Source: Salvia splendens (lineage: Eukaryota > Streptophyta > Magnoliopsida > Lamiales > Lamiaceae). Taken from it: a stretch of 64,000 nucleotides of DNA. Below, in pieces: positions 26,916 through 37,100 of this stretch; the first letter of the stretch is position 1; the number at the start of each line of letters is the position of its first letter. The stretch is from the NCBI RefSeq assembly GCF_004379255.2, contig NC_056035.1, positions 32,627,208 to 32,691,207 on the forward strand. Reading direction: 5' to 3'. The notes beneath the pieces were generated by a model that saw only the letters and a program-made list of their open reading frames with translations, did no database searches and was not told the origin of the DNA. Both the position numbers and the translations under genes were made by a program.

Positions 26916-27094
26916 CTCCCTCCGTCCTAGACTACTCGCACATTTCCTTTTCGGCACGGAGATTAAGGAATGAGTGTATAGCAAAGTCAACAATTGTGGC
27001 TGTAGGTGATAATTTTTACTAAAAATGGAAAGAGTGCAAATAACTTGGGACACCCAGAAAGAAAATAAGTGCAAGTAGTCCGGGACGGAGGGAG
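26916..27094. mobile_element. Stowaway-like MITE
   Basis: The ends CTCCCTCCGTCCTAGACTAC and the inverse of GTAGTCCGGGACGGAGGGAG are near-perfect inverted repeats, flanked by TA. At 179 bp and non-coding, it is similar in sequence to the copy at 60929-61163 (shared GCACATTTCxTTTTCGG and GTGCAAGTAG subterminal parts). Confidence 0.88.
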
Positions 27095-27132
27095 TAACTC
27101 TTAACGATGTTAATTGAGAGAGTTGTAAGGGC

Positions 27133-27375
27133 TGCGCATATTGGAAGCTTTGGGGGAGTAAAGGGATTGTTTATTTCTTATATTACTTGATACAATAATT
27201 CGTCCCCTTTATATAGGGAGGATACATTTTATTTTAGGTAGCAAATAAGTCTATTCTAAGACAATGTATTCACTATGATTTTGGTATCTTTTCCTTGTAA
27301 TGACTCCCTTGATTTTGGTAATGAGATCTTGATTGATTGCCCCAATTTCTCCTCTGAATTTGGTAAGGTTTGACA
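27133..27375 (-). repeat. 3' LTR of the copia element
   Basis: It starts TGTCAAACCTTACC immediately after the polypurine tract and includes a TATATAAAGGGG promoter box. The far end is set only to within about 10 bp because the 5' LTR is missing and no target duplication can be compared. Confidence 0.65.
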
Positions 27376-29704
27376 CTCCCCCTCAAGTTGAGCAATGGTA
27401 TCTCCGATGCTTAACTTGTTCAATATCTCTTTGAAGATCTTCGGGTGAACCGCCTTGGTCAATATGTCTGCAAGTTGTTCTTCCGAACGGACAAAAGGAA
27501 ATTCAATAATACCTGCTTCCAGTTTTTCTTTGATGAAGTGTCGGTCTACTTCCACGTGTTTAGTTCGGTCATGTTGCACTGGATTCTCTGAGATGCTGAT
27601 GGCGGCTTTGTTGTCGCAGAACAACTGACTTTTTCGAGTAGGTGGGAAACCAATCTCTGTGAGTAATCTCCTTAGCCATAGGATTTCTATGAGTCCACTT
27701 TTCATTCCTCGGAACTCGGCTTCGGCACTAGATAGAGCTACAACCTTTTGTTTCTTACTCCTCCAGGTAACCAAGTTTTCCCCGATTAATGTAAAGTATC
27801 CTCCTGTAGATTTCATGTCCACTGGATTGCTTGCCCAGTCAGCATCTGTGTACCCATCTACCTCCAAGTCTTCTCTTTTAGCTTAGAATATTCCATAGCC
27901 TACAGTGCCTTTCAAGTAACGTACGATTCTCAAGGCGGCCTCCATGTGACTAGCCTGAGGTTGGTGCATGAACTGACTCACAATACTTACAGCATATGCT
28001 ATGTCGGGTCTCGTGTAGGAGAGATAGATTAGCTTCCCGACAAGACGTTGATATCTTTCTCTATCTGTTAGTTCTGCTCCTTCCTCTAATTTCAGCCAAT
28101 GGTTTGGAACCATTGGAGTGTCTGCAGGCTTGCAGTCGAGGAGACCTGTTTCTGCCAGCAGGTCTAGCACGTACTTCTTTTGTCTTAGGAATATCCCGTG
28201 TCGGGATCTCAATACTTCTATTCCCAAGAAGTACTTCAGTGCACCTAGATCCTTCATCTGAAACTCTTTGAACAAATTTCCTTCAACCTCTGGATTTCTT
28301 CTACATCATCTCCAGTGATAATCATGTCATCAACGTAGATAATTAGACATGTTACCTTGTCGTCTCTCCTTTTGGTGAAGAGCGTATGATCGGAATGACT
28401 TTGTTGGAAGCCTTGCAGAATCTTCCGAACCAGACCCGTGGAGACTGCTTCAAACCGTACAAAGTTTTTCGCAACCTGCACACTTCTCCTTCTCCAAATT
28501 CTTCGGAAAAACCTGGTGGGACCTCCATGTATACCTCCTTGCTCTGCTCTAGCTCACCATGAAGAAATGCGTTGGTCACATCGAACTGGTGGAGTGCCCA
28601 GTCTTTGCATGCCGCTACTGATAGTAGTGTCCTCACGATTTCCATCTTAGCAACTGGGGAGAATGTCTCTTCATAGTCTACTCCATATACTTGAGTGTAC
28701 CATTTTGCCACAAGCCTCGCCTTGTATCTCTCGATTGAACCATTTGCTCTTCTTTTTATGGTGAAGATCCATCGACATCCAACTGGCTTCTTCCCTTTTG
28801 GTAGTGTACATCTCTCCTAATTGCCATTGCTCAGTAGGGCGTCTATCTCCCTTTTCATGGCTTCTCTACAATACTTGTGTTTGCTGGCTTCCTCAAAGGA
28901 CTGTGGGATGTCTTCTTCCTCATATAGGGCAGCCTCGAAGGCCTTGGCCATTTCTGATAGGTGACTGTGGGCAATGTTGGATACTGCATATCTTGCCTTT
29001 TTTCCTCTCCAGTCTGGTGAGTATCGACGCGAAGGGACTCCTTTTGTTCTTCTTGGTGGCAACTCGTATGAGTTGCTTGTATCTCCACTCACTCCACATT
29101 CCTCATTAGTGCCCCTATCATTGTTAGTACATTCCGGGGGTATATTATCAAATTCTGAACTGTTTACCTCAGGAATCGTAGACGGGGTTGACGGCTGGTC
29201 ATTGCCACTTTGTTCTTCGTTCTGTATTACAGGAGGAGACGGCCTGACGGTGTTGCTAACTTCCTCAGGTGGACCAACGTTTGTGACAGGGCTTGGCTGT
29301 GACTCTCCTCCTGTCTGATGTTCCCCTGGTTGTGGCTCTCCCCCTAACTGGTGGTTTCTGATATTTTGAAGCCAATCTAGGAGGTCATTGTTTAGACTAT
29401 TGTCTGAAGTCTCCCCCTGACTACTGGATTGGCTGTAGAAATATTCCCCTTCAACAAAGTCACAATTCATGGTGGTGTAGATTTTACGTGTTTTTGGGTC
29501 ATAGCAGCGGTATCCTTTTTGGTTTTTTCCATAGCCGAGGAAGACACATTTTAGGGCGCACGGATCAAACTTGGTACGCTCGTGTTTAGGAATGTGGACA
29601 AAGACCGAGCATCCGAAAACTCTGGGCTCAAGGGATAGGGATGAGGGTATGTCAAAGTGTTGGGAAAAGGTGTCTAAGGGAGTCTTGAAGTTAATGAGGG
29701 TCAT
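27133..29704 (-). mobile_element. Ty1/copia retrotransposon, 5'-truncated and degenerate
   Basis: On the minus strand, from 29704 leftwards, are the integrase C-terminal part (VFGCSVFVHIPKHERTKFDP, CVFLGYGKNQKGYRCYDP) and the reverse transcriptase ([48 protein letters not shown], the YVDD box). RNase H follows (DGYTDADWASNP, STGGYFTL, RTKHVEVDRHFIKEKLEAG). Frameshifts fall near 28440 and 28265 and a stop at about 27885. The 3' end has a polypurine tract (GAGGGGGAG, 27376-27384) directly before the LTR (TGTCAAACC..., from 27375). The LTR contains a TATATAAAG box at about 27208 and ends near 27133-27142. The gag, protease, integrase N-terminus and 5' LTR are absent. Confidence 0.9.
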
Positions 29705-30440
29705 GCGTCTCTCTTTTTTTTCGTTTTTTTTAAACGACGCATGAGGGTCATGCGTCTTAGGTAGAGACGCATCTCCCTCATGCGTCTTTTATTTTTTTTA
29801 AATTTCACGGACGATGCATGAACGTCATGCGTCTTAGGGAGAGACGCACGGGCTCATGCGTCTCTAACTTGCTAAAAAAACAGACGAGGCAGAGGCAGTA
29901 GCCTCATTCAGGCGCGACAGAAAGAGAGGGATTAATTAGGCGATTATTCTCGGGAAATTCCGGCGAATCCGACGATTTCCCCTCGTATTCCGGTAAGTTT
30001 CCTTCAATCTTGCAACATTCCTCCCTTATTTATTGTTAATGTGCATATTTTGTTTAGATTTCTCCCAATTTTGTAAATTAGGGTTTACAACAAATTGCTT
30101 AATTTTTAGCCGATGTTTTGTTGTTTTGTTAATGGTAATGGATATTATTGGTTAAATTCATGCTATTGTATAGTTTATGATATGTTTGAGATGCTTGGTG
30201 TTGTGATTTTGGTTGTAATTGGAGAATAGAGTATGGGTTGAAATGTATCTTTTAATTTAACATTCTAATTTAGTAGTTATATATAAATTAGGCATTATAA
30301 ATCATGAATTGTGTTGAATTGGAGTGAATCATTTGGTTTATGATGTTTTGTTATTTTGACGATGAATTTGAATGTATATGTTATTTGTATTGCAATTGTG
30401 AGTTTGTAATTGTTGTTTTGTGAATGTGTACTTAGATTAG

Positions 30441-32280
30441 ATGGAGACTTCAAGTTCTAGCGGACAATTATTATATGGACCCGAAGACCCGTCCGTGCTA
30501 AATATGCAGAAACATCACATTTCAAATAAACTCATGAAAGAGGGCACAACACAAGTATTTAAAGTCTGAAGGATAGAAAGTAAGACTTGGGACATTGACT
30601 CAACTTTATTTTACCCAATTAATACACACAAGTGTAAGGGGTTATCGTAGCAAATAGCAAGCAAGAGTATATCGTATCCCACAGACACAATTAAGTGTAA
30701 ACCTAAGTACCACGAACAAATTTCAACTACTATCCAGACAATCAGGAAATTTGGTTTTAAAACTAACAACTACTAAAAGCATGTAAATTCAGAGAATAAA
30801 ATAGAAAAATTAACAAGGAAGCGATAAAGCAAGTTGTGTAAGGTGATGAAGCAATATGCAGAATTCAAGGATCCGATGCACAACTCATAGCCTAACCCAA
30901 TTAAAACCAATTTACCGTTTAAAGTCTCTAGAATTGTTGAATCAATCACAAAGGTAGATTAAACCCCCTCCCGAGGTGAGAAATCTGTAGATTAGGTGTA
31001 ATAAGTGAAGTCCCCTTCTAAATCTTAGACCTAACTCCCAAAGGTTTGATTAGATTAAAGATCCCACTCATAATCTCAACTCTCCCGAGTTTTATTGAAT
31101 TCAGGCGTGAATTATTCCTCTTTCAAGATTAATTATTTCATCTCCCGATTACTCTAAGAAACCCTACACTCCCAATTGGTGATCAAGCAATTGATAGGAA
31201 AAAGCACAAGAATAATTCAAACAATTACAAGAACAAGATAAAAACGAAATTAATTGGATTAAAACTATGAATCAATGCATCTTCACCAAGAATTCTACAT
31301 GAAAGGTGCTTAGCTACTCATGTTCATGGTAGAAAACAAATCAAAACTAAGAAAAACAATAGAATTCATGATACGAATTACAGTTGGCGGAGGAATTGAA
31401 GCATGAATCTTCAATCTTCTTCCAAGAGTTCTTCAGAGAGAGGGAATGTGTGTTTGGCGGAAAGTTGAGAATGAATCCAGTTGCTCTAGCTCTTGCCTCT
31501 TATTTTCCTTCAAAAAACGCGTCTGGAATAAACAAAATCGTCAGTTCGACGGACCCGGCCGGGTGGAATTATAAAACTGAAAATTCACCCGGCCGGGTGA
31601 AACTCTCTGGAGTCTTCGCCTTATAAAAGTTCCACCCGGCCGGGTGAAACTCTCTGGAGTCTTCGCCTTATAAAAGTTCCACCCGGCCGGGTGGAATTGT
31701 TGTATAGAAAATTCACCCGGCCGGTTAATCCTCTCTGGACTCCGATAGGCATTGAGTTGCCACCCGACCGTGTGGAATTTAACCACAATATATTCACCCG
31801 ACCGGGAGGCTCTGTTTTTGCTCCAATTTCACTTGTTTTCGCCTACAACACTCGACAAACACGTGAACTCCGAAACATATATTAATTGGCTGGAAATAAC
31901 CATTTTGAGCACAAAAACTCAATAATTATGCACATCAACATACCAATCACAACACTATAAATACGAGTTTGTCAAACATCGACATTCATGAGAATGTTAG
32001 ATATTGGCTTGACGTCTTTGGTTTCAAAGGCGTGATGGATTGTGGGAGGCCCATGAAGGTCGACAATGAGCTGATCACGGCTTTGATTGAGCGTTGGAGG
32101 CCGGAGACGCACACTTTCCATCTACCGATCGGTGAGGCGACGATCACCTTGGAAGATGTGCAAGCCATTTGGGGCTTGAGGGCGGATGGTCACGTTTTCA
32201 CAGGGCGGATGGTCACGTTTTCACGTTTTCACAGGGCGTGACGATCACCTTGGAAGATGTGCAAGCCATTTGGGGCTCGA
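30441..32280 (+). pseudogene. Plant mobile domain (PMD) gene, split by a solo LTR
   Basis: The start METSSSSGQLLYGPEDPSVL (30441 on) and the later HENVRYWLDVFGFKGVMDCG, ELITALIERWRPETHTFHLP and GEATITLEDVQAIWGLRADG (31985-32190) are typical of the PMD / MAIN family. That family occurs both in Arabidopsis silencing and meristem factors and inside Mutator-like elements. Removing the LTR (30596-31974) and one duplicated target rejoins the two halves in frame (TGG GAC AT|C GAC). A TGA at about 30567 interrupts the first part. A 30-bp tandem duplication with loss of frame follows at about 32185-32240, then the sequence runs into the antisense transposase. It is non-functional. Confidence 0.8.
30596..31974 (-). 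mobile_element. Solo LTR (Ty3/gypsy type) inside the PMD gene
   Basis: On the minus strand it starts TGACAAACTCG and ends GTTGAGTCA. The 5-bp flanks GACAT (30591-30595) and AACAT (31975-31979) differ at one base. It is 1379 bp long and colinear with the 3' LTR at 56359-57694, sharing the blocks AATTGACTTGGAAAAAG-like, TCACCTAATCTACAG and CTCACCTCGGGA. The U3 part holds several copies of a perfect palindrome CCACCCGGCCGGGTGG and a 61-bp tandem duplication (about 31566-31690). Confidence 0.85.
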
Positions 32281-32767
32281 GGAAGCAACTGCTCAGGGGT
32301 GATACGCAAATTCCATCCAGGTTTTGCCCAATAGTCTTCGTGCCTTGGTGCTTGAAATGAGCTACCATAGTACTCTGCTTCCCATGTAGCTTTGTGGTTG
32401 TGTTTATCAATGAGTTCAAACCTAGAGTTACCTCTATCTCTGGCAACGGTGCATGCATGTGAACAAGGAACTATCCACATCTGCCACTTCCCACAACTGC
32501 ACTTTGATTCCATAAACTCGATGTCTTGTCTGTTATTGCCCTTTGCCTGTCCCTTTTTGACACGTGGACGACTTCGAATTTGGTAATGACCTAGTTCTCG
32601 GGCAATTACTGAACAGTAATGCAGTTGCCCCTCGCCCACGGGGTTAACCGACCTTCGGTATGTTGTATTTCTGTTTGTCCATTCGCACGAGGAGGATCAT
32701 AACAAATGCCCACTTGAGGAAGTTGAAATATTCTACCACCCCAATATAAACTCACGAATACTTGCAT
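32229..32767 (-). pseudogene. MULE transposase remnant with SWIM zinc finger
   Basis: The minus-strand start MQVFVSLYWGGRI (from 32767) and YDPPRANGQTEIQHTEGRLT resemble the N-terminus of Mutator-type transposases. A large internal deletion joins this, out of frame, to a C-terminal piece (about 32630-32285) with KCSCGKWQMWIVPCSHACTV, a CxCx(n)CxH SWIM motif, and WxPxxxWNLRITPEQLLPR-like ending. The catalytic DDE core is missing, so it cannot be active. Confidence 0.75.
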
Positions 32768-33285
32768 GATTTCTGCAATAATATATATACAAACCAACAA
32801 CAATTAAAGACAATTTTTTTCAATAAACCCTAATTAAGTAAGTTTAAAATAAATTTATCAAAAACCCTAATAATATGCAAATAAACAACAAATAAGGGAG
32901 CAATGTTGAAAGATTGAAGGAAACATACCGAAATATGAAGGGAATCGCCAAGAAATCGCCAAGTTTTGTCTTCCTCTCTTTCTCGGGCAAATTCTGCCTA
33001 TTCTGCCTCCCTGGGCACTGATTTTAGCAAGTTAGAGACGCATGAGCCTCATGCGTCTCTCCCTAAGACGCATGACGCTCATGCGTCGTCCGTGAAATTT
33101 AAAAAAAATAAAAGACGCATGAGGGAGATGCGTCTCTACTTAAGAAGCATGACCCTCATGCGTCGTTAAAAAACGAAAAAAAAGAGAGACGCATGACCCG
33201 ACCCTCATGCGTCTTTATAAAAGACGCATAATCGTCATGCATCTCATTAAAAGGAGACGCATGAGGGTCATGCGTCTCTCCCAAA

Positions 33286-34173
33286 CACGGAATAAAAAAA
33301 AAATTCAGTACCAACACGGAATCTAATTTCTATTCTAGAACAAAAATAGAAAAAAAAACCCAAATCTTCGCACATCCGCTTCATTAAAATCGAAGCTCCC
33401 GCCGTCAAATGTCCGACGCAGCGGCGGCCCGCTGATTCCGGTGACTTGCGTTTACTTGTTCTTGCTCACCATTTTATTTCTATTGCGATCTGATCACTCT
33501 TGGAGTAGTGGAAGTTGCTAGCTCGACCTCATCATTTCGAGCTCGATTTGAATTTCAATCTGCTGAATCAATTTATTTGAATTTTAATGATTTAATTGTT
33601 TGGAGCTCTTTTGTTTGTGCGCCTATGTATGCATTTTCTCTTTTACTGCTTGTGCATATATATAGTTCCAGTAATTATAGTTTGAATTCGGCGAGGATCC
33701 AGGTGAAGAACGTTAGTAGAAATGTAAGACGGCTAGCTGACATTTTATGAAAATGTGATGTGATTTTCTGGCAAAGTGAAAACTAAGATTGGTGATGACT
33801 TTAGCTTCTTCCACAATTATGTGGTCTGGGATGCCGCGTGGAAGATAATGAGGCATTAACATTAGTACAAGAGATTGTTATGGAATTTTGATCATATCAG
33901 AGAGCTTTTCTAGATTTTCATGTTTAAATTATTCTTTTGTAGCATGTTGTTCCTTTGGAATTTGTAGAGATATTTATAAAATGTATATACCATTAGTAGA
34001 ATAGATATACTACAATTAATTAGTGATCCCTTATACTAGTATAACTATTACTATGAGTAAGCGAACTATTTGACTTCTATGACTCTTTATTTTTTTAGAC
34101 CTGATAAAGTAGAGGAAGATATAACATTTAGGAGGCTAAATCTGATTTTTGTATGCTACTTCGGCAGTTTCAG
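33286..34173. other. Region between the MULE and the first recognisable kinesin exon
   Basis: No kinesin first exon is recognised. A GC-rich piece at about 33385-33440 could be part of an old 5' leader, and the remaining DNA is AT-rich. The N-terminal coding exon expected upstream of the motor domain is either lost or too diverged to call. Confidence 0.4.
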
Positions 34174-37100
34174 GAAGAGTTCGAGTTGCTGTACGATTGC
34201 AACCTCGAAATACTGAAGAGTTGGTAGCAGATGCAGATTTTGCTGATTGTGTGGATTTGCAGCCAGAGGTTCTTGAGATAATTTTAATCTTTATATATAG
34301 CTCCGATATTCTACTGTTAGCTCCATATCTTATAACAAGCTTTGATGCAATTTCTCTACACATTTATTTACAGCTTAAAAGGTTGAAACTTCGTAAAAAC
34401 AATTGGGATTCAGATACTTATGATTTGATGAAGTCCTGACTGAATTTGCGTCACAAAAGCGTGTCTATGAAGTTGTTGCCAAACCTGTTGTTGAGGTGAG
34501 GTTGGCGGAGCTTTATTATTATCTCAAATTTTAAGCATTTCATTCTGAACTCTGAAGCAAATTTGTTGTGCTGAAAGAGAGTATTTTTGGTATTCCTGGA
34601 TATTCACGGCCTACAGAGGAGTACATATGGATAGGTTTAATTATATTATTTTTATGTTGGGATTTGGCGAATGTTTAATATTTCTATCTTGGACATCTTT
34701 TTGCTTAATATTGATGATCATCAGACTGAAAGAGTATGCTTTGTAAATTGTAATGGAATTCTTTTTTTTCATCTGTTATATCTCATGTATGGATAAGGTG
34801 TTTTGAACTCTCTCTTGGTTATTAATTCCGTGCTGTTCTTTTCTTTCCTAGGGCGTTTTAGAGGGTTACAATGGGACAGTGATGGCTTATGGTCAAACCG
34901 GAACTGGGAAGACATATACTCTTGGCCGATTGGGTGATGAAGATACCTCTGCTCGGGGTATAATGGTTCGTGCGATGGAGGATATACTTGCAAACATCTC
35001 ACCTGAGACTGATTCTATTTCAGTTTCATTCCTGCAGGTTGCACAGGCTACCTACATGCTTCAATATTGGTTCCATCATTATGAACATCTTTCTTTGTTC
35101 ACTTGATCCTTATAATATTAAATGCTAATCTAATTGATAAATATTGTTTTTTTTATGTAGCGTTATATGGAATCCATCCAGGATCTACTGAACCCAGCAA
35201 ATGATAATATATCAATTGTTGAGGACCAGAAAACTGGTGATGTTTCTTTGCCAGGGGCTACTGTCTGCGAGATCAGAGACCAGCAAAGTTTCATTCAACT
35301 CTTACGCTTAGGGGAAGCACATAGGATTGCTGCCAACACCAAACTGAATACTGAATCTTCTCGGAGTCACGCCCTTCTGATGGTAAATATTACTAGTAGT
35401 ATTTAGTGCTGTATTTTTTGGTTGCCTTTTCATTTTGGTCTCTGTAGCTATGAAACTCATATGTCATAGTATAGGTACATGTCAAGAAGTTTGTAGTGGA
35501 CGGGGACGAGTTTTGTCTTGAACAATGTTATGGATGGCGTATGGCGGCTTACGGCGGTGAGCCCAAAAACCGCCACATGGATATGGCGTATCAGTATGGC
35601 GGGATATGGCGGTCGATAAATAAATTAATAAAATATTAGTAATATATGTATAGATAAATTCAAAAAATTAGAAAATAATAAAAAATTGTAATATATCAAG
35701 TTATCAACTACTAAAACAATAAATAAAGCATAAAGTCATAAGCAATTATATAATATGCCTACCATAATAAGTCTTAGTTCAACAATCAAAATATAAAGTC
35801 ATCATCACAAATTCATAATACATATCAAATCTAAATTAAAACCATCCTCAATCATCACCATCCCCAACATAGTCATCCTCCACAAGATAGTTATCCTCAT
35901 TCTCATTGATATCATCGTCCTCCAACGAAGTAGATCCTTCCTCTTCATCCCCAACTTCATCATCTTCCAATTCTTCATTCACAAGCTCTCTTTCTTCACC
36001 CACTGTCGCCAACCACGGACCGGCGGGCGGCGGCGACATGACTAGGGCAGTGGGATGGGGGCGCAGCAGGTTGGGATTGTTTGAGAGGGAAAGAGATACT
36101 ATGAAAAAAACCCTAGATTTTGACTTAATTGGCATTTTATTTCATTATTTGGGCCGGGTTTGGGCCAGGTTAAGGGTTAAAAATCATTTGGGCCGTGTTA
36201 TTTGGTAATTGGGCTGAGGTTTGGGGCAGCCCAACCAAAAGTGACGCCATAACTGCCATGGCACCGCCATGGCGCCTCACTCATGGCGGCAAATGGCGGT
36301 CGCCATAAAAAAGTTTTGTGGCAGCTCGTGGCGATGGCGTTTTTTCCGAAACCCGCCACGCAATGGCGCCACGGCGGCGCCATGGCCGCTTTTTAATAAC
36401 ATTGGTCTTGAAGTACAAAATCGCTCAATTGGTAATTTGAGGCCTCCTATACTACGTAAAGGTAAACTGATCGTGGTAGATCTTGCTGGTTCCGAACGCA
36501 TTCACAAATCAGGTCTTTTGAAACTCTCTACCTAAGACCCCCATCAGTTTCATAGCTGCTCCTCTTAACCTAGTTTAAGCCATAGCAGGAGTGCATTGCC
36601 TCTGGAATTTCTGATCTTGGATTGAGTTTGTTGATGCTAAAAAGTTGTTTGTCTGTCACTAAATAAGAGTCAGTCAAGATCATACTCGTTTCATTGATTA
36701 ATATTGTGTTCTGTGGTCTACTATTTGAATTTTTTATCTGATGAGATTTTTATTGTTTCTTGAAGGAAGCGAGGGACATATGCTAGAAGAAGCCAAGTCT
36801 ATAAATCTTTCACTTAGTGCCTTAGGGAAATGTATAAATGTCTTGGCAGAAAACAGTCCTCATGTCCCAGTTCGAGATTCAAAGCTTACAAGGCTACTTC
36901 AAGATTCATTTGGAGGTCAGCCTTTGTGCTTGTTTTAAATATATATTATATGTGATCTTCTGTTGAACTACATTTCTTAGAACTTCAGTAATTTGTCATG
37001 ACACTTTGTGAAGCAATATTATCACAACTTCACATAACCTATTCCAAAAATTGGTATTGTATATCTGTTCGTGGTTACAATGTTATAACCTATAATCCAA

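Larger units (their letters stand above)
29704..33285. mobile_element. Mutator-like element with long palindrome-rich terminal inverted repeats
   Basis: The arm at 29704-30090 matches the inverse of about 32880-33210. Shared sequence includes the CTCTCTTTTTTTTCGTTTTT tract, AAATTTCACGGACGA, AGGGAGAGACGCA, TCTCTAACTTGCTAAAA and, deeper in, GTTTCCTTCAATCTT and ACATTxCTCCCTTATTT. The outer arms are made of repeated near-palindromes (GACGCATGA, three bases, TCATGCGTC). The element carries a plant mobile domain gene on the plus strand and remnants of a MULE transposase on the minus strand, plus a nested solo LTR. The right arm extends about 85 bp further than the left, so the left end, where it abuts the copia remnant, is probably truncated. 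Confidence 0.8.

Noticed and set aside
26746..26973. 75-codon plus-strand frame next to GRF9
   Set aside because: It has no resemblance to known proteins, runs into a Stowaway MITE and includes a CATT microsatellite.
28817..29704. Stand-alone 295-residue gene
   Set aside because: It is the integrase C-terminus and linker of the degenerate copia element; the apparent start codon lies in MULE arm sequence.
31384..31885. Short open frames in the 31.4-31.9 kb segment
   Set aside because: They lie in the solo LTR, and their translations come from the GC palindrome repeats.
33508..33750. Possible N-terminal exon of the kinesin
   Set aside because: The translation does not resemble ARK N-termini and has no compatible splice phase with the exon at 34174.
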